DNA from: Bryobacterales bacterium
GTDB taxonomy: Bacteria; Acidobacteriota; Terriglobia; Bryobacterales; Bryobacteraceae
DNA: 22,709 nucleotides
NCBI GenBank assembly: GCA_003132905.1
Contig: PKZC01000420.1
Span: 4,743 to 27,451 of the forward strand
Reading direction: 5' to 3'
Under the pieces are notes generated by a model. That model was not told the origin of the DNA, did no database searches, and worked only from the letters and a program-made list of their open reading frames with translations. Position 1 is the first letter of the stretch. Each line of letters opens with the position of its first letter. Of this stretch, positions 22,146-22,709 are shown piece after piece. Both the position numbers and the translations under genes were made by a program.

Positions 22146-22709
22146 TGGAAAATCAAGTCTCCGAAAAAACCCCAGTCGATTTTCTCCCACTGAATGGCAC
22201 CGACTTTGTCGAGTTCTACGTCGGCAACGCCAAGCAGGCAGCTTATTACTATCGCGCGGCTTTCGGAATGAAACTGGTGGCATATCGCGGACCGGAAACC
22301 GGAATGCGGGACCGCGTTTCCTACGTCGTCCAACAAGGCAAGATTCGCTTTGTGCTCACCACGCCGTTGTTCCCCGATAATCCTATTGCCGAACATATCC
22401 AGCGGCATGGCGACGGCGTGCACGAAATTGCGCTTTGGGTGGACGATGCCGAATCGGCATATCTGGAAACCACCCGGCGAGGCGCTCGTGGCGTACAAGA
22501 GCCGACCGTGCGTGAAGATAAAGACGGCCGCATTCGCATTTCCGTGATAGCCGCCTATGGCGATACGCTGCACGCGTTTGTGGAGCGCAAGGATTATCGC
22601 GGCGTATTTCTGCCCGGTTTTCGCGCCATCGAGGGTGACGATCCGGTCGCGCGTCCCACCGGCCTGTTACACATCGACCACATGGTGGGCAACGTGGGCT
22701 GGAACGAGA
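22133..22709 (+). CDS. hppD: 4-hydroxyphenylpyruvate dioxygenase, 3'-truncated by the window edge
   Basis: HPPD is a non-haem iron enzyme that converts 4-hydroxyphenylpyruvate to homogentisate in tyrosine breakdown. The first 192 residues are seen. The N-terminal VOC domain has GTDFVEFYVGNAKQAAYYYRAAFGMKLVAYRGPETG (residues about 22-58) and HGDGVHEIALWVDD. The linker DYRGVFLPGF is typical, and the catalytic domain begins with LLHIDHMVGNV, where H183 is the first iron ligand. The other iron ligands lie beyond the window. ATG 22133 has a GAGG Shine-Dalgarno (22119-22122) and overlaps the end of the aminotransferase by 13 bp, so they should be coupled. Confidence 0.95.
   Translation, partial: MQPLVENQVSEKTPVDFLPLNGTDFVEFYVGNAKQAAYYYRAAFGMKLVAYRGPETGMRDRVSYVVQQGKIRFVLTTPLFPDNPIAEHIQRHGDGVHEIALWVDDAESAYLETTRRGARGVQEPTVREDKDGRIRISVIAAYGDTLHAFVERKDYRGVFLPGFRAIEGDDPVARPTGLLHIDHMVGNVGWNE

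Noticed and set aside
1..22709. Mobile elements, CRISPR arrays, toxin-antitoxin pairs, tRNA or rRNA genes
   Set aside because: Reading both strands I saw no transposase, integrase, terminal inverted repeats, spacer-repeat arrays or RNA gene signatures. Small RNAs cannot be excluded by eye.

Overview
The window is a chromosomal stretch of a GC-rich bacterium, most likely an Acidobacteriota member. That assignment is inference. It rests on the XRE-like regulator with a long conserved C-terminal region, the PIN/TRAM-ispD-ispF gene order, the single-chain 2-oxoglutarate decarboxylase/dehydrogenase, and degenerate heptad repeats between genes. I see no IS element, CRISPR array, tRNA or rRNA. Coding density is high and almost every gene is a recognisable family.

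Layout. (a) 1-934: the end of a short membrane-anchored protein, then an RRM-type RNA-binding protein. (b) 1105-4805: a plus-strand operon of a membrane PIN/TRAM protein, ispD, ispF (MEP isoprenoid pathway) and a cytochrome P450, tightly packed. (c) 4809-8395: minus-strand genes. An XRE-like regulator sits 20 bp ahead of a PPK2 polyphosphate kinase, followed by an archaeal-type glucose dehydrogenase-like MDR enzyme and a KynB-like cyclase. (d) 8526-9768: small plus-strand genes: a basic peptide, a zinc-ribbon protein, and a DGHHR (ParB-fold-like) protein overlapping a dual-specificity phosphatase. (e) 9772-13491: the large fused Kgd, minus strand. (f) 13685-17896: a secreted BON-domain protein with an intrinsic terminator, then PPK1, NadD and a PhoB-type response regulator. 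A Pho-box-like array of 11-bp-phased heptads lies just upstream of that regulator. (g) 17900-22709: an aromatic-catabolism region. A minus-strand bicupin / HpaB-type hydroxylase / flavin reductase operon diverges from a plus-strand aminotransferase / 4-hydroxyphenylpyruvate dioxygenase pair that runs off the end.

Two themes link the genes. The first is phosphate storage and sensing: PPK2, PPK1 and a PhoB-like regulator with a candidate Pho box. The second is tyrosine-type aromatic oxidation: transamination to 4-hydroxyphenylpyruvate, HPPD, and an FADH2-dependent phenol hydroxylase with its reductase and an uncharacterised bicupin.

Nothing here is a clear new defence or mobile system. The best candidates for new biology are the XRE-ppk2 pair with TAACCG repeats in its upstream region, the DGHHR-protein/phosphatase pair, and the bicupin-hydroxylase operon. 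All three convergent gene junctions leave exactly 3 bp between opposing stop codons.
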